This document shows positions 1-8,072 of a DNA stretch of 64,000 bases, one piece after another (position 1 is the stretch's first letter; each line of letters opens with the position of its first letter). The stretch is taken from contig NZ_CP062803.1 of NCBI RefSeq assembly GCF_008801925.2, forward strand, positions 1,860,001-1,924,000. Reading direction: 5' to 3'. The position numbers were made by a program, and so were the translations under genes. Origin of the DNA: Cupriavidus basilensis. GTDB lineage: Bacteria; Pseudomonadota; Gammaproteobacteria; Burkholderiales; Burkholderiaceae. A model generated the notes under the pieces. That model was not told the origin of the DNA. It saw nothing but the letters and a program-made list of their open reading frames with translations, and ran no database searches.

Positions 1-184
1 TACGGCTGTCGCCAGCGACGCCAATGGCATCGAACGAGCCCAGTGCGTTAAGCGTCTCGACGCTGGGTGGCTTCAGGAACAGGGCGCAGCGCAGTCCGGC
101 GAATGCAAGCACTTCCAGCGCATCGGTGGAGCCGGTGAAGTCGTCGCCGTAAAAAGCCAGGCGCAGCTGTGACTTGGCATCCAT
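1..184 (-). CDS. Four-carbon acid sugar kinase (DUF1537 family), N-terminal part only
   Basis: This gene runs off the left edge; only the first 61 codons are present. The start ATG lies 3 bases after the stop of the RuBisCO-like gene, so the two are co-transcribed and probably translationally coupled. The N-terminus reads RLAFYGDDFTGSTDALE, the GDDxTG nucleotide/substrate signature of the DUF1537/OtnK kinase family, which phosphorylates acid sugars such as erythronate, threonate or 3-oxo-isoapionate using ATP in the cytoplasm. Established knowledge: in D-apiose catabolism the kinase OiaK of this family acts just before the RuBisCO-like decarboxylase OiaX. The pairing here fits that step, but the substrate cannot be fixed from 61 residues, so no symbol is given. 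Confidence 0.85.
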   Translation of the reverse strand, partial: MDAKSQLRLAFYGDDFTGSTDALEVLAFAGLRCALFLKPPSVETLNALGSFDAIGVAGDSR

Positions 185-187
185 GCT

Positions 188-1462
188 TTACATCCGCCCG
201 AAGTGAGAGAGGGCGCGGGCGAGCGCCGGGTGGGTTAAGGCATCGGAGTCAAGGCTTTTCCCCGCAACTGCGGCATCCCAGCCTTCGCGCATGCTGGCCA
301 CGCCGGCACGAATGCCGTCCGGGTGGCCGATGATGCCGCCGCCGGCGAGATGCATCAGGTCCGTCGATTGCAGCTGCCGATACATATCCGGCGCTTGGGC
401 GGCCCATTGTCCCGATGAGAACACCGGCATGACTGCCGGTACACCGGCAAATGGAGACAGGCAGGCGCGCGCAGAGCACAGCACCGACTCATCCGGCTCC
501 CAAAATTTGCTGCGCAAGCCGTTGACATGCAGATGATCGACGCCGGCCAGGCGCCAAAGCTTCTGGTAGGCGTTAAAGCTAAAGCCGAGCGAGGGATGGC
601 GCGTCAGGCTGCCCCAGCCGTTGCGGTGGCCATGGATTGGCAGTTGTGAGTGCCGCCGCAGGTGTTCCACGCCCGCGAATCCTGCCCAGTTGACGCTTAC
701 CATCACGCACGTGCCGCCGGCCTGCAGGACCGTATCGTGCTGGCGCAGCATGTCATCGATCGAGCCCGAGATATTGAACGCGTACATCGGCATGCGCCCC
801 AGACGGTCGGCATGTTTGTGCAGCGCCGACATCACAGCCGCCACGCGGCGCTCGAACGGTTCGTACGGCGGATTGGCTATCAGCTCATCATCTTTGATGA
901 AGTCGATGCCAGCACCGCAGAGTTCGTCAACCATCGCGGCAGTCTGTTCCGCGGTGAGCCCGATGCTGGGCTTGACGATGGTACCGATCATTGGCCTGCC
1001 ATGAACGCCCGCCAGGCGGCGGGTGCCTTCGATGCTGAATGCGGGTCCCGGAAATTGAGACGCATAGTCCACCGGCATATCCAGGTCAAGCAGGCGCAGA
1101 CCAGTGACTTCCCCCAACTCGAACAAGTTGCCGGCCAAGGTTGCGAGCAACACCGGCAGATTGGGACCAACATTTTCGATCGGGAAAGCGATCTCAATTT
1201 CGGCGCGGTGAAATACGCCCTGGCTGCCGCGGCGTTCGATATAGGCGCTCCGCAGTGAAGGCTCTAGCGTTGGCGGTAATGAATGGATATTCACGACACG
1301 GGCGCGGGAGCGTTCCTTGAGCTGGGCAGTTTCGCCGGGCAGCGTCAAAAAGGTGCCACTTGATTGCTCGCCGGCGATGACTTGTGCAATCTTCTCGGCG
1401 GGAAGCGAACTCTCAACGAAATACCGAGCAGTAAACTCGGCGCGTGCAGCGGTAATAGTCAT
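188..1462 (-). CDS. RuBisCO-like protein (RLP), probable acid-sugar-phosphate enzyme
   Basis: A RuBisCO large-subunit superfamily protein of about 424 residues. The start is placed at MTITAARAEF, preceded by AGAGGA; the reading frame extends upstream without family sequence. Visible active-site motifs: GTIVKPSIGL (first catalytic Lys kept, but the second Lys of the KPK motif is Ser), GIDFIKDDE (carbamylated Lys, Asp and Glu of the metal site kept), IHGHRNGW in the His region, HVNGLRSKFWEPDE (loop-6 Lys kept), SSGQW and GGGIIGHPDG (phosphate loop). The KPK change and the altered loop 6 argue against CO2 fixation and for an RLP. The adjoining DUF1537 kinase suggests the substrate is the phosphorylated product of that kinase; OiaX-type 3-oxo-isoapionate-4-phosphate decarboxylase is the best candidate, and transcarboxylase/hydrolase activity (OiaT type) is an alternative. 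A LysR gene lies divergently upstream. Confidence 0.88.
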   Translation of the reverse strand: MTITAARAEFTARYFVESSLPAEKIAQVIAGEQSSGTFLTLPGETAQLKERSRARVVNIHSLPPTLEPSLRSAYIERRGSQGVFHRAEIEIAFPIENVGPNLPVLLATLAGNLFELGEVTGLRLLDLDMPVDYASQFPGPAFSIEGTRRLAGVHGRPMIGTIVKPSIGLTAEQTAAMVDELCGAGIDFIKDDELIANPPYEPFERRVAAVMSALHKHADRLGRMPMYAFNISGSIDDMLRQHDTVLQAGGTCVMVSVNWAGFAGVEHLRRHSQLPIHGHRNGWGSLTRHPSLGFSFNAYQKLWRLAGVDHLHVNGLRSKFWEPDESVLCSARACLSPFAGVPAVMPVFSSGQWAAQAPDMYRQLQSTDLMHLAGGGIIGHPDGIRAGVASMREGWDAAVAGKSLDSDALTHPALARALSHFGRM

Positions 1463-1568
1463 GGGTTCCTCTGATTTTTTCTCCCAGCAGTTGCCGGGCA
1501 ATCGTGACACCGAAGTTCGTGGATGAGACGATCTTAGGTAGGCGAGCAGGGTGCAGCAAGCGATATAA

Positions 1569-1587
1569 TTTCTCATCCTGTGAGAAA
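1569..1587. promoter_or_regulatory. Inverted repeat, probable LysR operator between RLP and LysR genes
   Basis: TTTCTCA-N5-TGAGAAA is a perfect 7-bp dyad in the divergent promoter region and contains a T-N11-A LysR box. It is 59 bp before the LysR start and about 110 bp before the RLP start, as expected for an autoregulated divergent LysR pair. Confidence 0.55.
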
Positions 1588-1645
1588 AACTCACATCGTT
1601 AGCCGCGCAGCGAGTCGTCCGTTTTTTTATGGAAGGAGAGGATGT

Positions 1646-2545
1646 ATGGTTGCCCCACGCGTTTCATTGAATGCATTGCGCGCCTTTGAGGCTACCGCGC
1701 GGCATGGCAGTTTCAGCGCCGCTGCAGAGGAACTGGCTGTTACCCATGGTGCCGTCAGCCGCCAAGTCCGCATGCTCGAGGAAACCTTCGGGATATCCCT
1801 GCTGCGGCGTACGGCCCAAGGCGCAGAACCTACGCCGGAAGGCCAGCGTCTAGCTGCCGGTTTGAAGCGTGGCTTTGATGAAATCCAAAGCAGCGTCGAT
1901 CAGCTTAAGCCTGGGCCGCTGACGCTCGCGTGCTCAACGTCCATCATGATGTACTGGGTACTGCCCAGACTGTCCAGCTTCCAACAGAAGAATCCTGACG
2001 TGCTCCTGCAGTACCACATGACGTCCGGGCCCCTCGACTTCACGCGCGACAAGGTAAGCGTAGCCATTCGCTTGTCGTCGCAGGAACCGCCGCGGGATGT
2101 CATCCGCACAGATATCTGCAGTGAATGGGTAGGCCCTGTCTGCTCACCCGAATATCTAAGGACACTCAAGCTACGCACGACCTCAGACTTGCAGCGGGCC
2201 CGGCTAATCTATTCACACACGCGTGAACGTGCTTGGTTGGAATGGAAGGCATGTTATGCCCCGGAGATGGGAGAGCTAATCTTAGATGAGGGCTTTCCGC
2301 ACTTTTATCTACTGATCCAGGCAGCTCGATGCGGATTGGGCATCGCCAACGTACCGCGCATGCTGGTTCAGGACGACCTGAACAGCGGCACTTTGGTTGC
2401 GCCGTTCGGCTTCGTTGCCGGGCCCAACAGACTCACGATTTGGGTGGCCTCGCACCTGACGGAGCGTTCCGAGACCAAGCGGTTGATCGATTGGCTAAGC
2501 GGCGAGCTACGCGCAGACGAGAGACAAAATCGTGCAACGGCTTAG
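1646..2545 (+). CDS. LysR-family regulator (GcvA-like), divergent to the RLP gene
   Basis: A 299-residue LysR transcriptional regulator. The ATG start follows a strong GGAAGGAGAGG ribosome site; the frame is open further upstream but without family sequence. The N-terminus (VSLNALRAFEATARHGSFSAAAEELAVTHGAVSRQVRMLE) is the winged helix-turn-helix typical of the GcvA subgroup, followed by a periplasmic-binding-type effector domain (from about residue 90). It is divergent to the RLP-kinase operon and shares an intergenic dyad with it, so it probably controls that operon in response to a pathway intermediate. The effector is unknown. Confidence 0.9.
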   Translation: MVAPRVSLNALRAFEATARHGSFSAAAEELAVTHGAVSRQVRMLEETFGISLLRRTAQGAEPTPEGQRLAAGLKRGFDEIQSSVDQLKPGPLTLACSTSIMMYWVLPRLSSFQQKNPDVLLQYHMTSGPLDFTRDKVSVAIRLSSQEPPRDVIRTDICSEWVGPVCSPEYLRTLKLRTTSDLQRARLIYSHTRERAWLEWKACYAPEMGELILDEGFPHFYLLIQAARCGLGIANVPRMLVQDDLNSGTLVAPFGFVAGPNRLTIWVASHLTERSETKRLIDWLSGELRADERQNRATA

Positions 2546-2637
2546 CCTGGCCAATTGTTCATTGAGTCTTGTGGCCCTGGATGGTTTATCAAACAGAAAC
2601 CGTGGCACGGAATTCGCCCAATTCCTGGGCTACGCGC

Positions 2638-3390
2638 TTAACCATTCAGCAAGCGGCCGCCGTCAACGACGATTTCAGAGCCGACCGTCCAGCGCGACTC
2701 GTCGGAAGCCAGATACAGCACGGCTTTGGCCACTTCGTCGGACGTACCGAAGCGCCCAAGCGGAATGCTTGCCGCAATCTCTTTGTTGAGCTGCTCGCGA
2801 TACGCGTCCGGAATCCCGAGCTTGTCGTACAACGGAGTCTCGACCGGTCCGGGGCTCACTGCGTTGACACGGATGCCGCGGCCCAGCAATTCCGTCGAAA
2901 GCGTCTTCGACATGTTCAGGAAGGCGGACTTCGTGGCGGCATACACGGACGAGCGGTCCGCGCCGGCATGCGCGCTCACGGAGGTGGTCAGTACGACTGA
3001 CGCAGGATTTGCGAAGACCGGGAGCAGTGCCTGCATCAGGAAGTAGGGACCTTTGACGTTGATGTCGAAAGAACGGTCGAACATCTCCTCCGTCCACTCT
3101 TCGATAGGCAGCCAGACGGATACGCCGGCATTGAGGAAGGCAACGTCCAATTGTCCGTATTGGTCCTTGATGGCTTGTGCCAGTTCTTTTTGTGCTCCAA
3201 CGCTGGCCGAGTCAGCGCGCAGCACCAGAACTTCCGGGCCCAGTTCGGCTTGTGCCTTTGCAATCGTATCGGGATTGACGCCAGTGACGATCACGCGGGC
3301 GCCTTCCGCCAGAAACTGCTTTGCCGTTTCCAGCCCGATGCCACTGGTGCCGCCAGTGATGAGGGTACGTTTACCTTGCAAGCGCGACAT
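2638..3390 (-). CDS. SDR-family NAD(P)-dependent oxidoreductase
   Basis: A 250-residue classical short-chain dehydrogenase/reductase. It shows the Rossmann glycine motif TGGTSGIG near residue 12, the NAG motif (LNAGVSVWLP), the catalytic Ser in LTTSVSAHAG and the YAATK catalytic Tyr/Lys, and ends with the usual ...TVGSEIVVDGGRLLNG. The start at MSRLQGKRTLI is supported by a GGAG ribosome site; the longer frame to 3447 has no SDR sequence. It is divergent to a LysR gene across a perfect palindrome. It converges on the preceding LysR gene, with 92 non-coding bases between them. The substrate is unknown. Confidence 0.92.
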   Translation of the reverse strand: MSRLQGKRTLITGGTSGIGLETAKQFLAEGARVIVTGVNPDTIAKAQAELGPEVLVLRADSASVGAQKELAQAIKDQYGQLDVAFLNAGVSVWLPIEEWTEEMFDRSFDINVKGPYFLMQALLPVFANPASVVLTTSVSAHAGADRSSVYAATKSAFLNMSKTLSTELLGRGIRVNAVSPGPVETPLYDKLGIPDAYREQLNKEIAASIPLGRFGTSDEVAKAVLYLASDESRWTVGSEIVVDGGRLLNG

Positions 3391-3483
3391 TTGAATTCTC
3401 CGGTGAATGACGACCACCGCGGTCGACAGGGAGAAATATGCGCTCATGCAGAAATCTACATAAGATTGTCTGTTCGTATATCA

Positions 3484-3506
3484 TTCATGCAAATTCAGCA
3501 TGAATT
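3484..3506. promoter_or_regulatory. Perfect palindrome, probable LysR operator
   Basis: ATTCATGC-N7-GCATGAAT is a perfect 8-bp inverted repeat that contains the canonical T-N11-A LysR box (TGC-N7-GCA core). It lies 12 bp upstream of the LysR start and about 95 bp upstream of the SDR start, so one protein dimer could control both genes. Confidence 0.65.
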
Positions 3507-3517
3507 GAGGTGAAAGC

Positions 3518-4426
3518 GTGGATCGATTCCTTTTGATGACATGCTTCGCGCGTGCCGTAGAAACCGGGAGCTTTTCGGCGGCAGGGCGCGATCTAGGGCT
3601 GGGGCAACCCAATGTCAGCCGCTATGTGGCGGCTCTGGAGGATCACTTGCAGACGCGCTTGCTCCATCGGTCTACGCGAAAGCTATCTTTGACGCCGGAG
3701 GGCGAACGCTACTATGCGGACATCCGAGGCATCCTGGATGCGGTGGAGGAATCCGAATCATCCTTCAGGAACAACGTCGAGCCATCGGGGCTCTTGCGTG
3801 TAGCCTGTCCTACGGCTCTCGCACACGCGTTTGTGTTGCCGCATGTGCCGACCTTTTTGGAGCGCTACCCCCAATTGATCTTGGATCTTCAACTCAATGA
3901 TCGATACGTGGACCTGGTCAATGAAGGGACCGAACTCGCCATTCGCATCGGACACCTGGAGGACAGTACCTTGCGCGCCCGGCGTCTTGGATGGTACGAC
4001 CGGGTCTTCGTCGCCAGCAAGGACTACCTGGCCAAACGCGGCGTTCCGCAGACCCCGGATGACCTGCGCGACCACGATTGCGTCATCTACACCCTGCTGT
4101 CGTCCGGGGCGACCTGGCGATTCCGGGACGCGGACATCCCGGTTTCCGGCAGGCTTAGAGTCAACTCACCCGACGCCGTGAGTGCCGCGGTCACGGCAGG
4201 CTTGGGCGTGGCACATGGACCTGCGTGGCTGTTCGAGGGCGGGCTGAACAGCGGTCGATTGCAGTTCATTCTGACGGACCATGCGGCTCCGCCCGTCCCG
4301 GTGCAGATGGTTTATGTGGCCAACAGACTGCTTCCCACGCGGGCCATCGTGTTCATGGATTTTATGGCTGACGTGTTTTCGAGGATTCCTGCCTTGAACG
4401 GCAACACCCCTTTGCCGAATCGATAA
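3518..4426 (+). CDS. LysR-family regulator (CrgA-like), divergent to the SDR gene
   Basis: A 302-residue LysR regulator starting at a GTG codon (VDRFLLMTCFARAVETGSFSAAGRDLGLGQPNVSRYVAALE), with the helix-turn-helix in the first 60 residues and an effector domain beginning about residue 90 (GLLRVACPTALAHAFVLPHVPTFL). The sequence style matches the CrgA/AaeR-like group. The palindrome immediately upstream suggests autoregulation and control of the SDR gene. The ligand is not predictable. Confidence 0.9.
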   Translation: MDRFLLMTCFARAVETGSFSAAGRDLGLGQPNVSRYVAALEDHLQTRLLHRSTRKLSLTPEGERYYADIRGILDAVEESESSFRNNVEPSGLLRVACPTALAHAFVLPHVPTFLERYPQLILDLQLNDRYVDLVNEGTELAIRIGHLEDSTLRARRLGWYDRVFVASKDYLAKRGVPQTPDDLRDHDCVIYTLLSSGATWRFRDADIPVSGRLRVNSPDAVSAAVTAGLGVAHGPAWLFEGGLNSGRLQFILTDHAAPPVPVQMVYVANRLLPTRAIVFMDFMADVFSRIPALNGNTPLPNR

Positions 4427-4474
4427 GTGTCTCGCGGGTCATGCCCCATGCTTCCCTGTCACGTCACTTGCCGT

Positions 4475-4612
4475 TCAAGCTCCCGTCAATGGGGGTTTGT
4501 ATTTCAGGAGCAGCTTGAATTCCCCGTTACGCACCATCTTATCCAGCGGGTTGACGCTGGCGGCGCTGATGCGCACCAGCACGTCACGCGGCGCGGCGCT
4601 GGCCTCGGGCAT
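4475..4612 (-). pseudogene. Remnant of a zinc-type alcohol dehydrogenase / quinone oxidoreductase
   Basis: A 46-codon stretch encodes RDVLVRISAASVNPLDKM and then VRNGEFKLLLKYKPPLTGA before a stop. This is the start of the GroES-like domain of MDR-superfamily NADPH:quinone reductases (VLVRxxAASVNPxD...LKLLxxxxPxxxG). Neither the usual N-terminal strand before it nor the remaining 270 or so residues are present, so it is a truncated relic. No functional product is expected. Confidence 0.6.
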
Positions 4613-4753
4613 GCGTGAACTGCGCATCCATGGCAAGCAGGTTGCGATCCAGGCCTCGCTGGAGCAGATCACTTTTAGGCGGGCATGGCAAGCGGTGGCC
4701 GGCGGCACCCCGCCGGCGTCTCAGTGGCGCTTCAGTGGCGTCTCGGCAATATC

Positions 4754-5242
4754 TCAGCCGGCATGAGCGGCGCGCTTGTGCGTAGCGGCGCCGGTGCTGG
4801 CGGCGGTCCCGTCCAGGGTGGCCGCCGCCTGGCTGAACTTTTCGAACATAGCCTGCACTGGCGTGGGCAGCGAGGCGGTGCTCCCGGCCTGCTGCAGCGC
4901 CGCGGCCTGGCAGCGCTGCCAGGTCTCCCCGGCTTCCCGCAGCTGTTCCACCATGGCGGTCTGGTTGTGAATGGCGAGACTCATCCAGGCTTGCATCCGC
5001 TGTGCATAATGCTCGGCCTGGTTGCGCAGGAAGGTCGCCGGCAGGGTGGCGAGCGTGGCGAAGTCGCCGGCATTCGCCAGTTGCGCGCCTGCCTCGTGCA
5101 AGGTCTTGATGTCCATGCGTACCGCATCGAGCTGGAGTTCGAGAAAGCGCTGCCGGCTCTCCTGCATCAGGGTCAGCGCGCGCAGGCCCGCCTCGCAATT
5201 GGCGGTGACGCATGCGAGGGGGACGTCGGTCTGGTCTGTCAT
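4754..5242 (-). CDS. Phasin family protein (PHA granule-associated)
   Basis: A 162-residue protein that is helical and lacks TM segments. MTDQTDVPLACVTANCEAGLRALTLMQESRQRFLELQLDAVRMDIKTL... with repeated amphipathic helices and a C-terminal Ala/Thr-rich tail matches the phasin family, which coats polyhydroxyalkanoate granules in the cytoplasm. The start at MTDQTD has GGAG at good spacing. The gene stands alone, with an alcohol-dehydrogenase relic downstream and a divergent membrane-protein gene. Several phasins are usual in Cupriavidus-type genomes, so this is likely an accessory copy. Confidence 0.8.
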   Translation of the reverse strand: MTDQTDVPLACVTANCEAGLRALTLMQESRQRFLELQLDAVRMDIKTLHEAGAQLANAGDFATLATLPATFLRNQAEHYAQRMQAWMSLAIHNQTAMVEQLREAGETWQRCQAAALQQAGSTASLPTPVQAMFEKFSQAAATLDGTAASTGAATHKRAAHAG

Positions 5243-5525
5243 GGTGAGTCTCCTGGATGCGCGCGGCAACGCGATAGTGCGGTAACGCGCGTGGATTGCT
5301 GCTGAGCCGCCAACTATTGTCGACGCTCAGGGCGGGCCGACATGCCTCACGCTAGTCGCGCGATCACGGCAAATCACGGTTTCGCCCATCAGATGATTCT
5401 AGAAGCGTGCCGCCCGCGCTTGTTGATCCGCATCAAGCTTGCGGCACATCAAGCCGGTTGCGCAGGCATGGTCCAGACTGGATGCAATGGTGCCGGTAAG
5501 CTTGACCGTTTCCGGGGGGGATGGC

Positions 5526-6797
5526 ATGGATCACACGGTCGTGGCATTTAGCGTCGCGCTCGGGATAGGCCTTGCGATCGGGCTGGAGCGGGAGCGCAGT
5601 CAGGCGGCGGAAGGTGCCGAGGCGCCGGCTGGCTTGCGCACGTTTGCCATTGCCAGCGTCAGCGGCGCGCTGGGGGCGTTCCTGCCCAACGCCGGGTTGT
5701 TGCCGGCGGTCCTGCTGGCGATCGCCGGCCTGGCAGCCCTGGGCTACCGCCACACCGCGGCCAGGGATCCCGGCATGACCACGGAGATGGCGTTGCTGTG
5801 CACGGTCTTGCTCGGCGCGCTGGCTGTCACGCAGCCGGCGCTGGCCGCCGGCATTGCCACTGTCCTTGCGATCCTGCTGCACGGCAAGGCCACCCTGCAC
5901 GGCCTGGTGCGCAACGCGTTGAGCCGGCAGGAGCTGAGCGATGCCTTGATGCTGGCGGTGGCCGCGCTGGTGATCTGGCCGTTGCTGCCCGACCGCTACA
6001 TGGGCCCGTTCGACGCCTGGAACCCGCGCACGCTCTGGCTGGTGGCAATGCTGGTGATGCTGATGGGCGCTGCCGGGCATATTGCCACGCGGCTGTTCGG
6101 CGAGCGGGTGGGCCTGCCGGTGACCGGCCTGTTCGGTGGCTTCGTCTCCAGCGCGGCGACCATCGGCTCGATGGCGGCGATGGTGCGCAAGGCGCCGGAT
6201 ATACGCGATGCGGCCGTGGCGGCCGCGCTGCTTTCCAGCGTGGCCACGTTCGTGCAGATGCTGCTGTTGCTGGCCGCGACCAGCGCGGCAGCGCTCCAGG
6301 CATTGGCATTGCCCCTCGCGGCCGGACTGACGGCCATGGGCCTCTATGCCGGGTTCTGGCTCTGGCTGGCGGCGCGCAGGCCAGCCGCGCGCGACGGTGC
6401 GCAAGATGGCGCACAGGACGGTGCACAACTGGCAGGCCCCTCGCTGGACTGGCGCGTGGCGGCAGGGTTCGTGCTGCTCATGGCCTTGCTCTTGCTGGTC
6501 AATGGCGCCACGCGAGCATGGTCCGGGCCCGGGATGCTGATGATGGTGGCCGTGGCCGGCGGGTTTGCCGACGCGCATGCCGCCACCGTATCGGTTGCCG
6601 CGCAGGTAGCGGCGGGACGCATGTCGGCAGCGGCGGCGGTGTGGCCGGTGCTGGCGGCTTTTTCCGCCAACACCGCTACCAAGATCGTGCTGGCTGCCGC
6701 GGGCGGGCGTGCCTTTGCCTTGCGTGTCGGTGCGGGGCTTGTGCTGGCTGCCGCAGTGACCTGGGCCACGGCGCTCGCGCTGGTGTCGTTGCGCTGA
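5526..6797 (+). CDS. MgtC/SapB-DUF4010 family integral membrane protein
   Basis: A 423-residue polytopic membrane protein. The N-terminal part (VVAFSVALGIGLAIGLERERSQ... GLRTFAIASVSGALGAF) is the MgtC/SapB-like domain with the GxxIGxERE signature; the remainder is the DUF4010 membrane domain (LFGGFVSSAATIGSMAAMVRKAPD; FSANTATKIVLAAAGGRAFALRVG). About 11-13 hydrophobic segments are visible. The start at MDHTVV is chosen because the upstream extension is not family-like. Inner-membrane location is inferred; the function of the family is unsettled (Mg2+-linked or transport roles have been suggested). Confidence 0.85.
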   Translation: MDHTVVAFSVALGIGLAIGLERERSQAAEGAEAPAGLRTFAIASVSGALGAFLPNAGLLPAVLLAIAGLAALGYRHTAARDPGMTTEMALLCTVLLGALAVTQPALAAGIATVLAILLHGKATLHGLVRNALSRQELSDALMLAVAALVIWPLLPDRYMGPFDAWNPRTLWLVAMLVMLMGAAGHIATRLFGERVGLPVTGLFGGFVSSAATIGSMAAMVRKAPDIRDAAVAAALLSSVATFVQMLLLLAATSAAALQALALPLAAGLTAMGLYAGFWLWLAARRPAARDGAQDGAQDGAQLAGPSLDWRVAAGFVLLMALLLLVNGATRAWSGPGMLMMVAVAGGFADAHAATVSVAAQVAAGRMSAAAAVWPVLAAFSANTATKIVLAAAGGRAFALRVGAGLVLAAAVTWATALALVSLR

Positions 6798-6856
6798 TGC
6801 CGGCCCGGGCACGCTGCGGGCAGCAAGCCGACGGCAAGCGGCTGCGGGGCCGGTCG

Positions 6857-7627
6857 CTAGTGCCGGGCCGCGGCCCGCTGCGGCATCAGCAGCAGGCAAA
6901 GCGCCATGAAGCCCAGCAGCGCTGCCGAAGCACTGAAGCGGCCCAGTGCCAGCCCGCCCGCCTGCAAGGGCTTGTCAAGGAAGTCGCCCAGCACCGCGCC
7001 GAGCGGGCGCGTCAGGATGAAGGCCGCCCAGAACAGCAGCGTGCGTGAGATCCGCGTGCGGTAGTAGGCCAGGGCTAGCAAGGCCAGCAGCGAGCCAAAG
7101 ATCGCCATGCCGCCCACGTAACCCATCCCGGCCGTGTCGGCGGTCCAGTCTCCCAGCGCTGTGCCAAGCGTCTGCGAGAACATGATGGTGACCCAGTAGC
7201 ACAGCTCGGCGCGCGGCGAATGCACGCTGTCGACCGAGACCGTGCCAAGCCAGCGATACCACAACGCCAGCGACAACAGCAACAGCAGCGCCAGCAACGT
7301 GGATCCTCCCGCGTAACCGATGCCGAGCGAGCGGTCCGCGAAGTCCGCCAGGGTCGTGCCGACCGTGGTGGTGGCCACGATGGTGGCCCAGTACAGCAGC
7401 GGCTGGAAGCGCCTGGCGCGCACCTGGGCGCAGACCGCCACCAGGAACACCGCCGCAAAGATCGCCGTGCTGACCAGGTAGCCCAGTCCCATCGTCATCG
7501 ACAGCGCATCGCCGCCGGTCTCGCCGAGCGTGGTCGCGGCGATCTTGATCAGCCAGAAGGCCAGTGTGACCTCCGGCACTTTGCTGGCCGCCGTGGCGCT
7601 GGCCGCGTAGCTGGGGCGTGCTGTCAT
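6857..7627 (-). CDS. Integral membrane protein with four internal repeats (COG4705-like)
   Basis: A 256-residue inner-membrane protein with about eight TM segments. Four homologous units are visible, each with a T-LG-T-GD/AD core followed by a GxGY/G-rich helix: ATTLGETGGDALSMTMGLGY, TVGTTLADFADRSLGIGY, TLGTALGDWTADTAGMGY and PLGAVLGDFLDKPLQAGG. The conserved acidic residue inside each membrane repeat suggests ion or small-solute handling, but no function is established. The start at MTARPSYAAS lies within reach of a GGAGTTC site. Upstream (7706-7722) is a PmrA/BasR-like box, so the gene may belong to an envelope-stress regulon. Confidence 0.75.
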   Translation of the reverse strand: MTARPSYAASATAASKVPEVTLAFWLIKIAATTLGETGGDALSMTMGLGYLVSTAIFAAVFLVAVCAQVRARRFQPLLYWATIVATTTVGTTLADFADRSLGIGYAGGSTLLALLLLLSLALWYRWLGTVSVDSVHSPRAELCYWVTIMFSQTLGTALGDWTADTAGMGYVGGMAIFGSLLALLALAYYRTRISRTLLFWAAFILTRPLGAVLGDFLDKPLQAGGLALGRFSASAALLGFMALCLLLMPQRAAARH

Positions 7628-7705
7628 GTTGAACTCCTTCGACGTCAGGCTTGGCGCGACGGGCTCCTGCCGCCGCAAGGATTGCCAGATACTAGTTCGC
7701 TCGGG

Positions 7706-7758
7706 ATTAAGGCAGCATTAAGGCGGTGTCATTAAGGTGGTGTCATTAAGGCGGTGTC
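7706..7758 (-). promoter_or_regulatory. PmrA/BasR-like box plus three 14-bp tandem repeats
   Basis: On the minus strand, CTTAAT-N5-CTTAAT (7706-7722) matches the PmrA/BasR/QseB box YTTAAK-N5-YTTAAK. It is extended by three tandem 14-mers, ATTAAGGYGGTGTC (7717-7730, 7731-7744, 7745-7758). The array lies about 80-130 bp upstream of the membrane-protein gene at 6857-7627. The rest of 7759-8072 shows no gene or clear signal. Confidence 0.55.
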
Positions 7759-8072
7759 GCGGCGCAACGGGCGGGGCGGAGGGCGAAAGTTGACGATAGG
7801 CCGCTGGCGCGCCGCTTGATCGCAGGCTGCACGCCTGTTCCGTCCACGTCGTTCCAAATCTGGGACGCTGATATGCGCCAGCGGTATCTATCCGGTCGCT
7901 TGTGCCGAACGCATAATGCAGGCTTTTCGCGCGAAGTACAGCCAGGAGGGGCTGTCGGGCCGGGGAATGGTTCGCCATGCCGATGGAATCCTCATCCTCT
8001 TGACTTGTTTTCACTTCCAACGCGATCAAGGTGTCACCAACAACAAGAATTCATCTTCACAAGGCTTTTTTC

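Noticed and set aside
5433..6899. Long antisense ORF (488 codons) opposite the MgtC/SapB gene
   Set aside because: Gln/Arg/Gly-rich composition typical of the antisense frame of a high-GC gene; no family sequence.
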